Positions 1 to 6,741 of a DNA stretch of 11,124 nt are shown here, piece by piece. Both the position numbers and the translations under genes were made by a program. Each line of letters opens with the position of its first letter. Position 1 is the stretch's first letter. The notes under the pieces were generated by a model. That model was given only the letters and a program-made list of their open reading frames with translations. It did not search any database and was not told the DNA's origin. Origin of the DNA: JAJPXC01 sp964520525 (GTDB lineage: Bacteria > Bacteroidota > Bacteroidia > Bacteroidales > Muribaculaceae); NCBI GenBank assembly GCA_964520525.1, contig CAZFNR010000035.1, forward strand, positions 1-11,124, in the 5' to 3' direction.

Positions 1-50
1 AGCCCCGGGGCTTCCATTTTTTGCGCCCCCCCACACACACCGGTGGAGCG

Positions 51-77
51 CACTCGGAGCACTCGGAGCTCTCGGGG
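51..77. repeat. Three-unit 9-bp tandem repeat
   Basis: Units are CACTCGGAG (51-59), CACTCGGAG (60-68) and CTCTCGGGG (69-77); the first two are identical and the third differs at two positions. The period is a multiple of three, so in frame 2 from the left edge it would read as repeated Ala-Leu-Gly before the TGA at 83-85. This could be the end of an upstream gene or simply intergenic slippage. No function can be assigned. Confidence 0.7.
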
Positions 78-141
78 TTCTCTGATGTAGATTTATTGTG
101 GGGTGAGGGCCGGAATTTCAAAACTGTTGTTGTTTTTTTTG

Positions 142-149
142 TAAATTCG
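142..149 (+). promoter_or_regulatory. Possible -7 box for the kdsD operon
   Basis: TAAATTCG matches the Bacteroidota -7 consensus TAnnTTTG with one mismatch. It ends 26 bases before the kdsD start, so the implied leader would be short. No TTG is found at the expected -33 distance. A second one-mismatch candidate, TAGATTTA, lies at 88-95. The same TAAATTCGCG string recurs at a similar distance before malY on the other strand, which slightly raises my belief in it. Confidence 0.3.
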
Positions 150-175
150 CGGTAGAAAACGTAAACAACTCCAGT

Positions 176-778
176 ATGGATATCCAACAGTCAATGCGAG
201 AGATTCTCGCCGCTGAGAGCAAAGCAATCAGCGAGATTCCTGTCAGTAGCGCTTATGACCGCGCCGTAGCCGCCATAATTGAGCAAGTTCATCGTAAGGG
301 TGGCAAGCTGGTTACCTCGGGAATGGGTAAGGCAGGACAGATTGCCATGAACATCGCCACTACTTTCAGCTCGACGGGTACTCCCGCGGTCAATCTTCAT
401 CCCAGCGAGGCGCAACATGGCGACTTAGGTGTGATTCAAGCTAATGACATACTTTTGCTTATTTCAAATTCGGGCAAGACGCGCGAAATCATCGATCTCG
501 TGGCTTTAGCCCGCAATCTATATCCATCGCTTCCTATAATTGTCATCACCGGCAATCCTGATAGCCCGCTTGCGGAAGCAGCCGACGTGACGCTGCTTAC
601 GGGCGGTGCGCCTGAGGTGTGCCCGTTGGGTCTGACTCCCACCACTTCGACGACTGTGATGACGGTGATTGGTGATGTGCTTGTGGTGAATGTGATGCGT
701 CTGACCGGTTTTACGGCGGCTGATTATGCTAAACGCCATCACGGGGGTTATTTGGGGCATAAATCCCGCAATCTGTGA
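176..778 (+). CDS. kdsD: Single-domain D-arabinose-5-phosphate isomerase (SIS family)
   Basis: Predicted to interconvert D-ribulose-5-phosphate and D-arabinose-5-phosphate in the cytoplasm, the first step towards Kdo of the lipopolysaccharide inner core. The 200 residues are one SIS fold, aligning by eye with the SIS part of E. coli KdsD. The four residues important in E. coli KdsD (Lys59, Glu111, Glu152, His193) correspond to Lys52 (in GMGKAGQ), Glu104 (in SNSGKTREI), Glu147 (in EVCPLG) and His188 (in RHHGGYLG). E. coli KdsD has about 328 residues because two CBS domains follow; here the protein ends right after the SIS domain. Single-domain versions are known, including one from Bacteroides fragilis. 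The ATG at 176 has no Shine-Dalgarno sequence, as is usual in this group. The stop overlaps the next start by one base (TGATG), so this is the first gene of a coupled operon. The alternative, 6-phospho-3-hexuloisomerase, fits less well because the KdsD-specific HP-x-EAxHGDLG and CPLGL-TP segments are present. Confidence 0.88.
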   Translation: MDIQQSMREILAAESKAISEIPVSSAYDRAVAAIIEQVHRKGGKLVTSGMGKAGQIAMNIATTFSSTGTPAVNLHPSEAQHGDLGVIQANDILLLISNSGKTREIIDLVALARNLYPSLPIIVITGNPDSPLAEAADVTLLTGGAPEVCPLGLTPTTSTTVMTVIGDVLVVNVMRLTGFTAADYAKRHHGGYLGHKSRNL

Positions 779-1662
779 TGAAAAAGATAATCGTAATCGG
801 TGAGTGCGGTCTTGACATCGTCTATGATGGGCCGCAGCCTGTCGGCTCTATGCCTGCCGGTCGCCTGCTTAACGCCGCCGCGATGTTGGCTCGTGAGGGG
901 TTGCCGGTTTTTATGGTAGGTGACACCGGTGCCGATTCGCCGGGCGATATCGTTGTCGACACGTTGATTAAAGCCGGGGTAGAAACGACATCTGTGGACC
1001 GCTATGCCGACGGTCTGACCCCGGTTACTTTCTTTTTCGGTGACAAGGTAACGCCTTATCGACTGCCTACGCGAGAAGGGGGCTTTGACGTTGTGTGGCC
1101 TCGCATAGATTCGGGTGATATCGTGGTGTTTGGCGGCTACTATGCCATTGACCCGCTGATTCACCAACGGTTGATGTCGCTTGTGGTGTATGCTGTGGAG
1201 CGTAAAGCTTTCGTGGTGTATCTGCCTGGGTTCATGAGTCAGCTTGCGCCGCGGCTCACGCGTGTGATGCCTGCGATACTTGAGAATCTTGAGGTGGCTT
1301 CGTTGGTGTTGACACGCAGCACTGACTTGTCGACTCTCTATAATGACACCGACCCCGGCCGCTGTTTCGCCGAGCATATCGCTTATTACTCCCAATCGCT
1401 GGTTAATCTCGATGTGGTCAACGCGTCGGTATCATGTTTCACGGGCAAATCGGTTTCGACGGCTACGCTGTCTTCGCCGGCCGACACGCTGCTTTGGAAC
1501 TCGGCGGCAGTCGCGGCTGTCATAGCCGCTCTCTATCGCGATGAGTCGCTTGAGGGGGTAAATGTATCGATTGATTCGCTGACTTCGGCCATATCGCAAA
1601 TAAACGGCTTTGCGGGGCGTGTTTTGTCGGCATATAAATTATCGTGGCAACTCAGTCATTAA
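778..1662 (+). CDS. PfkB/ribokinase-fold protein with degenerate active site
   Basis: A 294-residue protein with the overall PfkB carbohydrate-kinase layout. The N-terminal strand has GECGLDIVYDG (8-18), the substrate-side stretch PAGRLLNAAAMLAREG lies at 26-41, and VGDTGADSPGD at 47-57. The C-terminal region where the family has DTxGAGD reads DTLLWNS (236-242) and then a typical Ala-rich helix. The anion-hole Gly-Ala-Gly is therefore gone and the catalytic Asp position is Ser242. The mid-protein NxxE magnesium motif is also not visible; TRSTDL (179-184) stands there. I infer a pseudo-kinase that may still bind a sugar phosphate or nucleotide, perhaps as a partner of the isomerase. I chose ATG 778, which overlaps the kdsD stop as TGATG; a GTG at 775 in the same frame is less likely. 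Lumazine synthase follows after 26 bases. The fold call is fairly sure, the loss of activity probable, the role unknown. Confidence 0.8.
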   Translation: MKKIIVIGECGLDIVYDGPQPVGSMPAGRLLNAAAMLAREGLPVFMVGDTGADSPGDIVVDTLIKAGVETTSVDRYADGLTPVTFFFGDKVTPYRLPTREGGFDVVWPRIDSGDIVVFGGYYAIDPLIHQRLMSLVVYAVERKAFVVYLPGFMSQLAPRLTRVMPAILENLEVASLVLTRSTDLSTLYNDTDPGRCFAEHIAYYSQSLVNLDVVNASVSCFTGKSVSTATLSSPADTLLWNSAAVAAVIAALYRDESLEGVNVSIDSLTSAISQINGFAGRVLSAYKLSWQLSH

Positions 1663-1688
1663 ACATTAATCAAGAGAACAATCAATCT

Positions 1689-2177
1689 ATGTCAACAACA
1701 AATCCCCAGTCGTCGCCTGCAGTGGCGGTCCCCAAGGTAGACCGCGCGCGTGTTGCCATAATCGGAACATACTGGAACGCTCATATCATCAATCGTTTGC
1801 GCGAGGGAGCGGTTGAAACGCTCGCGGCTAACGGTTTTGACCGCGCGACGGAAATAGTGAATTATTCGGTTCCGGGAGCGGTGGAGCTGACCTATGCGGC
1901 CAAACGTCTCATCGACAGCAAGCGTTTTGACGCGGTGATTCTGCTGGGTTGTGTGATAAGGGGCGGCACTCCTCATTTCGACTACGTCTGCCAGAGTGTG
2001 ACGCAGGGGATGACATCGCTGAATCTGCTTGGCGAAATCCCTGTGGTTTTCGGTGTGCTGACGGTAGATAGTGAGCAGGATGCGCTTGACCGTGCCGGAG
2101 GTGTGCTTGGTAACAAAGGTTCGGAAGCTGCTGAGGCCGCCATCCATGCCATTCATTTTTCGCGGGAAATCAGATAG
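1689..2177 (+). CDS. ribH: 6,7-dimethyl-8-ribityllumazine synthase
   Basis: Catalyses the penultimate riboflavin step, joining 5-amino-6-ribitylaminouracil with 3,4-dihydroxy-2-butanone-4-phosphate. It forms pentameric or icosahedral cytoplasmic assemblies. At 162 residues it has normal family length. Visible landmarks are the aromatic/Asn pair YWN (28-30) at the pyrimidine pocket, SVPGAVEL (60-67), GCVIRGGTPHFDYV (87-100) with the general-base His96, FGVLT (121-125) and DRAGG (134-138) with Arg135 at the phosphate site. The frame is open back to a GTG at 1644, inside the preceding gene. I chose ATG 1689 because homologues begin shortly before the core, and because an A-rich leader (CAAGAGAACAATCAATCT) precedes it, with 26 bases after the PfkB-like stop. 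It is probably the last gene of the kdsD operon. The N-terminal 17 residues are Ser/Pro/Ala-rich and probably disordered. Confidence 0.95.
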   Translation: MSTTNPQSSPAVAVPKVDRARVAIIGTYWNAHIINRLREGAVETLAANGFDRATEIVNYSVPGAVELTYAAKRLIDSKRFDAVILLGCVIRGGTPHFDYVCQSVTQGMTSLNLLGEIPVVFGVLTVDSEQDALDRAGGVLGNKGSEAAEAAIHAIHFSREIR

Positions 2178-2192
2178 TGATTATTCGTTTTG

Positions 2193-2208
2193 TATTCTTG
2201 ATAGAATA
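2193..2208. terminator. Small stem-loop after ribH
   Basis: A 6-bp stem (TATTCT / AGAATA) with a TGAT loop, 15 bases past the ribH stop. It is weak alone; it is the first of four consecutive stem-loops in the gap between convergent ribH and recA. Confidence 0.35.
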
Positions 2209-2210
2209 AA

Positions 2211-2240
2211 ATTGCTGTCTGACTTTCATCGGACAGCAAT
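2211..2240 (-). terminator. Stem-loop with T-tract, likely recA terminator
   Basis: A 12-bp stem (ATTGCTGTCTGA / TCGGACAGCAAT, one G-T wobble) with a 6-base loop. Read on the minus strand it is followed by a T-rich run (TTTTATTCT), the arrangement of an intrinsic terminator for recA. On the plus strand no T-run follows, so for ribH it would act only as an end-stabilising hairpin. Confidence 0.65.
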
Positions 2241-2251
2241 GATGGGATAAA

Positions 2252-2268
2252 AAATAAGTACCTTATTT
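2252..2268 (-). terminator. A/T-rich stem-loop followed by T-run
   Basis: A 7-bp stem (AAATAAG / CTTATTT) with a three-base loop. On the minus strand the right arm runs into additional Ts before ATCCC. The stem is A/T-rich and weak, so it is at best a secondary stop site downstream of recA. Confidence 0.35.
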
Positions 2269-2270
2269 GA

Positions 2271-2302
2271 AGCCGAGTGGCAGATTCGTCAGCCACTCGG
2301 CT
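2271..2302. terminator. Strong G/C-rich stem-loop directly after recA
   Basis: A perfect 11-bp stem (AGCCGAGTGGC / GCCACTCGGCT) with a 10-base loop, starting 19 bases beyond the recA stop. No clean T-run follows immediately on either strand. It may work together with the neighbouring hairpins as a bidirectional barrier between the convergent ribH and recA transcripts. Confidence 0.6.
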
Positions 2303-2321
2303 AAATGTTAATGGTTTCGTG

Positions 2322-3509
2322 TCAGGCGTTTTCGTCGATTTCAAAGTCTTCGTCGGGAACGTCGCCGAAGTCGTCGTCAAAGTCGTCGCGGCTGTCGTTG
2401 TCGTCGCTTGAGTCTTTTGCTTTCGTCTTGGGTGCGCTCTTTTTCCCCTTCTTGCCGCCGTTAAGTTCTTTTTCGGTCAGGGCGTCCATGATGAGCTTTT
2501 CGAGTTCGTCGGCAAGTTCGGGATTGTCGGCGATTACTGTTTTAGCGGCGTCGCGTCCTTGTGCGAGTTTTGTGCCGTTGTAGCTGAACCATGAGCCGCT
2601 TTTTACGATGATGTCAAGTTCGACTCCGAGGTCGATAATTTCGCCTGCACGTGAGATGCCTTCGCCGAACATGATGTCGAACTCCGCGCGTTTGAATGGG
2701 GGAGCGACTTTGTTTTTGGCGACTTTCACTTTCACTGAACGACCGAACACTTCGTCGCCATCTTTGATTTGAGAGCCTGGGCGCACTTCGAGCCGGACGC
2801 TTGAGTAGAATTTGAGGGCGTTGCCGCCGGTGGTTGTCTCGGCGGGGCCGAACATTTGTCCGATGTTGGCTCGCAATTGGTTGATGAAGATGCAGCAGGT
2901 GTTTGTTCGCGAGATTGTGCCGGTGAGTTTTCTCATTGCTTGTGACATGAGTCGAGCTTGAAGTCCCATGTTTCTGTCGCCCATGCCGCCTTCAAGTTCT
3001 GATTTTGGTGTCAGAGCGGCTACGGAGTCGACGACGATGATGTCGACTGCGGTGGAGCGGACGAGTTGTTCGACAATTTCGAGAGCTTGCTCGCCTGAGT
3101 CGGGCTGAGAGATAAGCAGGTTTTCGACGTCTACGCCGAGTTTTTCGGCGTAGAAACGGTCAAAAGCGTGTTCGGCGTCAATCATTGCTGCGATGCCTCC
3201 GGCTTTCTGTGCCTCGGCGATTGCGTGGAGAGCGAGAGTGGTTTTGCCTGACGACTCTTGTCCGTATATTTCGGTGATTCGTCCGCGCGGGTATCCTTTC
3301 ACGCCGAGTGCGAAGTTTAGACCTATCGAGCCTGACGGTATCACTTCGATGTTTTCTATTTTGTCGTCGCCGAGTTTCATTATCGAGCCTCGGCCGAAGT
3401 TTTTTTCAATCTTGGCCATTGCTGCATTCAGAGCCTCCAATTTTGCCTTTTGCGGGTCGGTGGCACTCTTTTTGTCGGCGGTTTTCTTTGCTTTTGCTGG
3501 TTTTTCCAT
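2322..3509 (-). CDS. recA: Recombinase RecA with long acidic tail
   Basis: ATP-dependent strand-exchange protein of homologous recombination and co-protease of the SOS response. Landmarks: Walker A GQESSGKT (83-90), Walker B DIIVVDS ending at Asp161-Ser162, the L1 region around EGGMGDRNMG (173-182), the Gln-switch strand IFINQLR (207-213) and the L2 loop around GPAETTTGGN (221-230). The length is 395 residues against about 350 for most RecA proteins. The excess is a Lys/Ala-rich N-terminal extension (about 2-23) and a two-part C-terminal tail: Lys-rich (353-365), then Asp/Glu-rich (366-395, 16 acidic residues of 30). The frame extends upstream to a TTG at 3539, but I chose ATG 3509: the extra stretch (MKTTIKHHTN) is not RecA-like and 3509 is the first ATG. 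It has its own promoter box at 3548-3555 and is separated from secDF by a strong terminator. It is transcribed towards ribH. Confidence 0.97.
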   Translation of the reverse strand: MEKPAKAKKTADKKSATDPQKAKLEALNAAMAKIEKNFGRGSIMKLGDDKIENIEVIPSGSIGLNFALGVKGYPRGRITEIYGQESSGKTTLALHAIAEAQKAGGIAAMIDAEHAFDRFYAEKLGVDVENLLISQPDSGEQALEIVEQLVRSTAVDIIVVDSVAALTPKSELEGGMGDRNMGLQARLMSQAMRKLTGTISRTNTCCIFINQLRANIGQMFGPAETTTGGNALKFYSSVRLEVRPGSQIKDGDEVFGRSVKVKVAKNKVAPPFKRAEFDIMFGEGISRAGEIIDLGVELDIIVKSGSWFSYNGTKLAQGRDAAKTVIADNPELADELEKLIMDALTEKELNGGKKGKKSAPKTKAKDSSDDNDSRDDFDDDFGDVPDEDFEIDENA

Positions 3510-3547
3510 ATTGGTATGGTGTTTTATGGTTGTTTTCAATCTGATTA

Positions 3548-3555
3548 CAAAGATA
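3548..3555 (-). promoter_or_regulatory. Exact Bacteroidota -7 box before recA
   Basis: On the minus strand TATCTTTG is an exact match to TAnnTTTG, 38 bases before the recA ATG. A TTGAC lies 13 bases further upstream, closer than the usual 19-21 for a -33 element, so the -33 part is uncertain. I found no convincing LexA-type palindrome by eye. Confidence 0.55.
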
Positions 3556-3658
3556 ACGCCCTGACCGTCAAGATTGGTTGCCCATGCTAATTAAAAAACA
3601 TTAAAACGTGTTTTATCGGCAGTCTATTCCTGAAAAGAAGTGTCGGAATAAAAACAGC

Positions 3659-3691
3659 GACACCGCCTTGCCATGGTGGCAGGGCGGTGTC
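3659..3691 (-). terminator. Strong intrinsic terminator of secDF
   Basis: A 15-bp stem with one G-T pair and a three-base loop, its arms running 3659-3673 and 3677-3691. It can extend by another 5 bp (ACAGC / GCTGT) past a 2-base bulge. On the minus strand it is followed by GCTGTTTTTATT, a good T-run. It starts 26 bases beyond the secDF stop, so secDF and recA are probably separate transcripts. Confidence 0.88.
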
Positions 3692-3717
3692 GTGCTGTAT
3701 AAGGGTTGTATCAGAAT

Positions 3718-6609
3718 TTATGCTTTCTTGATGCGGCGTTTGTTGATGAGATAAGCCACGGGTGACGCTACATAGATTGTAGACAGTGTACCTGTGATTA
3801 CGCCGAAGAGCATTGCGAACGTGAAGCTGCGGATTGAGTCGCCGCCGAGGATGAAGATGCAGACTAGCACGAGCAGTGTGCTACCTGATGTCATTATCGT
3901 ACGACCCAAAGTGGCGTTGACTGACATGTTGATTGTGTTGAAGAAGTCTTGCTTGGGATACAAGCCAACGTTTTCGCGGACGCGGTCGAAGACAACCACG
4001 GTGTCGTTAATCTGATAACCGATGACAGTCAGGATTGCGGCGATAAATGTCTGGTCAACTTCCATCGCGAACGGAAGAATGCCCCAGAACAGGGAGTAGA
4101 AGCCGATAATGGTGAACGCGGTGAACGCAACGGCAGCGAGTGCGCCGACAGAGAACGCCATGTTGCGGAATCGGAGCAGGATGTAGAGGAACATAGCGAT
4201 TAGCGACAGCACGACAGCAATGTAAGCCTCGTTGCGCATATCGTCGGCCACGGTAGGTCCAACTTTCTGTGAAGAGAGGATACCCTGGCTTTCGTCGGCG
4301 GTTGAGAACTCTTCGGGGGTCATGCCCTGACGGAGGTCGGGCATGAGGGCTTTGTAGAGTATGTCTGTAATCTCTTTTTCGACTTCGGGTGCGTCGTCGT
4401 TGATTTTGTAGTTGGTTGAGATGCGCACCTGGTTAGAGCTTTCGATGGTGATTACCGATACGGTCGAGTTGGGGAACTCGGGAGCCAAACGGTGCTGGAT
4501 GTCAACAGTGTTTACCGGTTTGTCAAATTTCACCACATAGTTGCGACCGCCTGAGAAGTCGATACCCTGGTTCAGTCCGCGGGTGAAGAGCGAGATGGCG
4601 ACGGTAGCCGTGAAGATGCAGCAGACCACGAAAGCTATTTTGCGCTGGCCGAGGAAGTTGATCTTGGTGTTGTTGAATGTGTTGCGCGAGATAGCGGTGG
4701 TGAAAGTCAGGTTTTTATACCATTTGTATTTACCACCGAGCTGGAATGCTATGCGGCTCAAATATACTGCCGTGAAGAACGAGCAGACAAGACCGATAAT
4801 CAATGTTGTCGCAAAACCCTTGATTGGGCCTGTTCCGTAGTACATCAAGATAACACCGGTGATTACCGAAGTCAAGTTAGAGTCGAAAATTGCCGAGAAA
4901 GCGTTGCTGTAACCGTCGGCGATTGCCGTGCGAATGTTCTTGCCGAGTCGAAGCTCCTCTTTCGTGCGCTCAAAGATAAGCACGTTGGCGTCGACAGCCA
5001 TACCCAGGGCTAACACGATACCGGCGATACCCGACAGCGTCAGCACTGCTTGGAACGATGCCAAAATACCGAGGGTGAAGAACAAGTTGGCAATCAAGCA
5101 GAGGTTGGCAATCAAGCCGGGTGCTACGCCGTAGATGCAAATCATGAACACCATCAAAAGCACCAATGCCACTGCGAACGAGATGAATCCGTTTTCGATG
5201 GCCTGCTGTCCGAGTGACGGGCCGATTACCATGTCGCTGATGATTTCGACTTTTGCGTTCATTTTACCGCTCTTCAGCACGTTGGCCAAGTCTTGCGCTT
5301 CTTCGACAGTGAAGTCGCCCGTAATTTGTGAGCGGCCGCCTTCGATAGCGGTGTTGACGCGGGGGAATGAATACACATAGTCGTCAAGGACGATAGCCAC
5401 GCAGTTGCCGATGTTGTTGCCGGTGACGCGCGCCCATTGCTTAGAGCCTTCGTTGTTCATCGTCATTGAGACGACGTTGCCTTGCATCTGCTCGTAGTCG
5501 GCGTTGGCCGCGATGACGCAAGAGCCGTCAAGCGCGGGCTTGCCGTTGTTGGTCTTCAGGGCCACGAGACGGTAGAGGTCGATATCTTTTTTCGCATTGG
5601 TGACGGTGTCGTTGAACTGCACAGTCTGAGGTTTGACCTCCCAAAGGAGCTTCAGGTTGGCGGGGAGGATGCGTTTGGCAGCGGGAGAGGCGAGCATCGC
5701 GTTGATGATGTTCTGGTTGGTTTGGGTAGCCATACCAATCACGGGCGAGCCTTGCATATCAACTTGCGCGAACTGTTCCCACAGACCAGCGCCGCCGTTG
5801 ACGCTGTCTTTCCGCAGCTCGGTGTCGAGTTGCTGGAGCTGAGCGGCGATTTCGTTAGATTTGTATGTCTCGTAAAATTCGAGGTTGGCTGAGCGTTGGA
5901 GCAGGTGGCGGACGCGTTCATGCTCTTTGACGCCGGGGAGCTCGAGCAAAATCTGACCGTCTTTGCCCTGAAGCACCTGGATGTTGGGTGAAACCACGCC
6001 GTATGCGTCGATACGAGAACGGAGCACGTTGGTTGCCGAGTTGTTGACGCGGTCTTTAACCTCCTGCTTGAGTGTGCGTGTCACGGCGGCGTCGTTGCTG
6101 CCTGGCTTAACGAGACCGGTGAACACTACAGAGAAGTCGGCGTTTTTGCTACGCTGACGGTATTGCTCGGTGAATGTCCCGATGTAGTCGTCGCTCTTAT
6201 GTTCTTTGATGATTTGGTCTGTTGCGGCGATAGCTGCGTCAAACACGGTATCGGTTTCGGCGTTTTTCATCGAACGGAGGATGTCGGGCATCGACACTTG
6301 AAGAATCACGTTCATACCGCCTTTAAGGTCGAGACCTAATCCGATACCCCATTTTTGGATTTCGTTGTAGTTGTAGCCCAGATAGATGGGTCTGTTGCCT
6401 AACGAATCGGTGATGAAGCTTTTGTAGGCTTTGTTGTAAGTTTCGGAAGCCACGTTGTCGGCACCGGCGACTTTGAGCGCGTACTCTTCAGCCTTTTTCT
6501 CGTAGTGGCTGCTGACCATCGAGAACGATAGGTAGAACAAGCACACGAGCACCAAGAAAACCGCGATGACACCGGCTACGATGCTGCCTAATGTTCCTTT
6601 GCTTTGCAT
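3718..6609 (-). CDS. secDF: Fused protein translocase subunit SecDF
   Basis: Inner-membrane accessory of the Sec translocon that uses the proton gradient to help pull proteins out of the channel. SecD half: TM1 (about 9-31), LDLKGGMN (93-100), the periplasmic P1 domain with SRIDAYGV (198-205) and ELPGV (223-227), then five TMs between about 473 and 622, including GMAVDANVLIFERTKEE (536-552). Its Asp540 matches the proton-pathway Asp of Thermus SecDF. A linker (about 623-650) leads to the SecF half: a TM at about 656-676, GIDFSGG (682-688), a periplasmic region to about 790, then TMs containing GYQINDTVVVFDRVREN (864-880), ending in Lys/Arg-rich INKRRIKKA. Length and fusion are normal for Bacteroidota. 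A stretch of about 95 residues (248-345) enlarges P1 compared with short SecD proteins. ATG 6609 has an A-rich leader and no Shine-Dalgarno. The gene is monocistronic, with promoter box 6664-6671 and terminator 3659-3691. Confidence 0.96.
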   Translation of the reverse strand: MQSKGTLGSIVAGVIAVFLVLVCLFYLSFSMVSSHYEKKAEEYALKVAGADNVASETYNKAYKSFITDSLGNRPIYLGYNYNEIQKWGIGLGLDLKGGMNVILQVSMPDILRSMKNAETDTVFDAAIAATDQIIKEHKSDDYIGTFTEQYRQRSKNADFSVVFTGLVKPGSNDAAVTRTLKQEVKDRVNNSATNVLRSRIDAYGVVSPNIQVLQGKDGQILLELPGVKEHERVRHLLQRSANLEFYETYKSNEIAAQLQQLDTELRKDSVNGGAGLWEQFAQVDMQGSPVIGMATQTNQNIINAMLASPAAKRILPANLKLLWEVKPQTVQFNDTVTNAKKDIDLYRLVALKTNNGKPALDGSCVIAANADYEQMQGNVVSMTMNNEGSKQWARVTGNNIGNCVAIVLDDYVYSFPRVNTAIEGGRSQITGDFTVEEAQDLANVLKSGKMNAKVEIISDMVIGPSLGQQAIENGFISFAVALVLLMVFMICIYGVAPGLIANLCLIANLFFTLGILASFQAVLTLSGIAGIVLALGMAVDANVLIFERTKEELRLGKNIRTAIADGYSNAFSAIFDSNLTSVITGVILMYYGTGPIKGFATTLIIGLVCSFFTAVYLSRIAFQLGGKYKWYKNLTFTTAISRNTFNNTKINFLGQRKIAFVVCCIFTATVAISLFTRGLNQGIDFSGGRNYVVKFDKPVNTVDIQHRLAPEFPNSTVSVITIESSNQVRISTNYKINDDAPEVEKEITDILYKALMPDLRQGMTPEEFSTADESQGILSSQKVGPTVADDMRNEAYIAVVLSLIAMFLYILLRFRNMAFSVGALAAVAFTAFTIIGFYSLFWGILPFAMEVDQTFIAAILTVIGYQINDTVVVFDRVRENVGLYPKQDFFNTINMSVNATLGRTIMTSGSTLLVLVCIFILGGDSIRSFTFAMLFGVITGTLSTIYVASPVAYLINKRRIKKA

Positions 6610-6663
6610 GTGTTTAGATATTGTTAATTAAGTTTATTAGTTAATTTCAACTTTTTCAGCTTG

Positions 6664-6671
6664 CAAATATA
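6664..6671 (-). promoter_or_regulatory. Exact Bacteroidota -7 box before secDF
   Basis: On the minus strand TATATTTG is an exact TAnnTTTG match, 54 bases before the secDF ATG, within the context TATATTTGCAA. No clear TTG is seen at the -33 position. The leader between box and gene is A/T-rich with no convincing regulatory leader ORF. Confidence 0.6.
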
Positions 6672-6697
6672 AGGAAATTCTTTTATTTGCGTCTTAT

Positions 6698-6725
6698 CCA
6701 CGCTCAATTTTCTGCCATTGCGTGG
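6698..6725 (-). terminator. Possible weak terminator after znuB
   Basis: A 6-bp stem (CCACGC / GCGTGG) with a 16-base loop lies 16 bases past the znuB stop. There is no T-run on the minus strand after it, so it may only be an end-protecting hairpin. Without it, the malY-aroA-znuB transcript could read on into secDF. Confidence 0.25.
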
Positions 6726-6741
6726 CTCCGGGGGGTGTTTT

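Larger units (their letters stand above)
1..175. other. Non-coding left edge upstream of the kdsD operon
   Basis: I see no convincing gene here. The first 12 bases form a perfect palindrome (AGCCCC/GGGGCT), followed by a T-run at 17-22. This could be the right arm of a terminator cut by the window edge, but the left part is missing. A C-run and CA repeat (26-40) follow, then a 9-bp tandem repeat (51-77), then a T-rich tract (125-140) leading into the isomerase gene. Plus-strand frames are open from the edge only to stops at 83-85 and 88-90, too short to judge. Confidence 0.6.

Noticed and set aside
748..1395. Minus-strand open frame (215 codons) opposite the PfkB-like gene
   Set aside because: Arg/His-rich, no motifs, fully covered by a gene with clear family features on the other strand.
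1644..1688. Fifteen-residue extension of RibH from a GTG inside the preceding gene
   Set aside because: The added residues have no family similarity and the ATG at 1689 has a better leader and spacing.
1600..1700. FMN riboswitch before ribH
   Set aside because: Only 26 bases separate the genes, far too little for the structured RFN element.
3510..3539. Ten-residue N-terminal extension of RecA from a TTG
   Set aside because: The extension is unlike RecA proteins, uses a rare start, and an ATG at 3509 gives a sound protein.
3602..3615. TAAAAC/GTTTTA palindrome upstream of recA as a LexA operator
   Set aside because: It is about 50 bases beyond the recA -7 box, A/T-only in its arms apart from one pair, and matches no SOS box I can name for this group.
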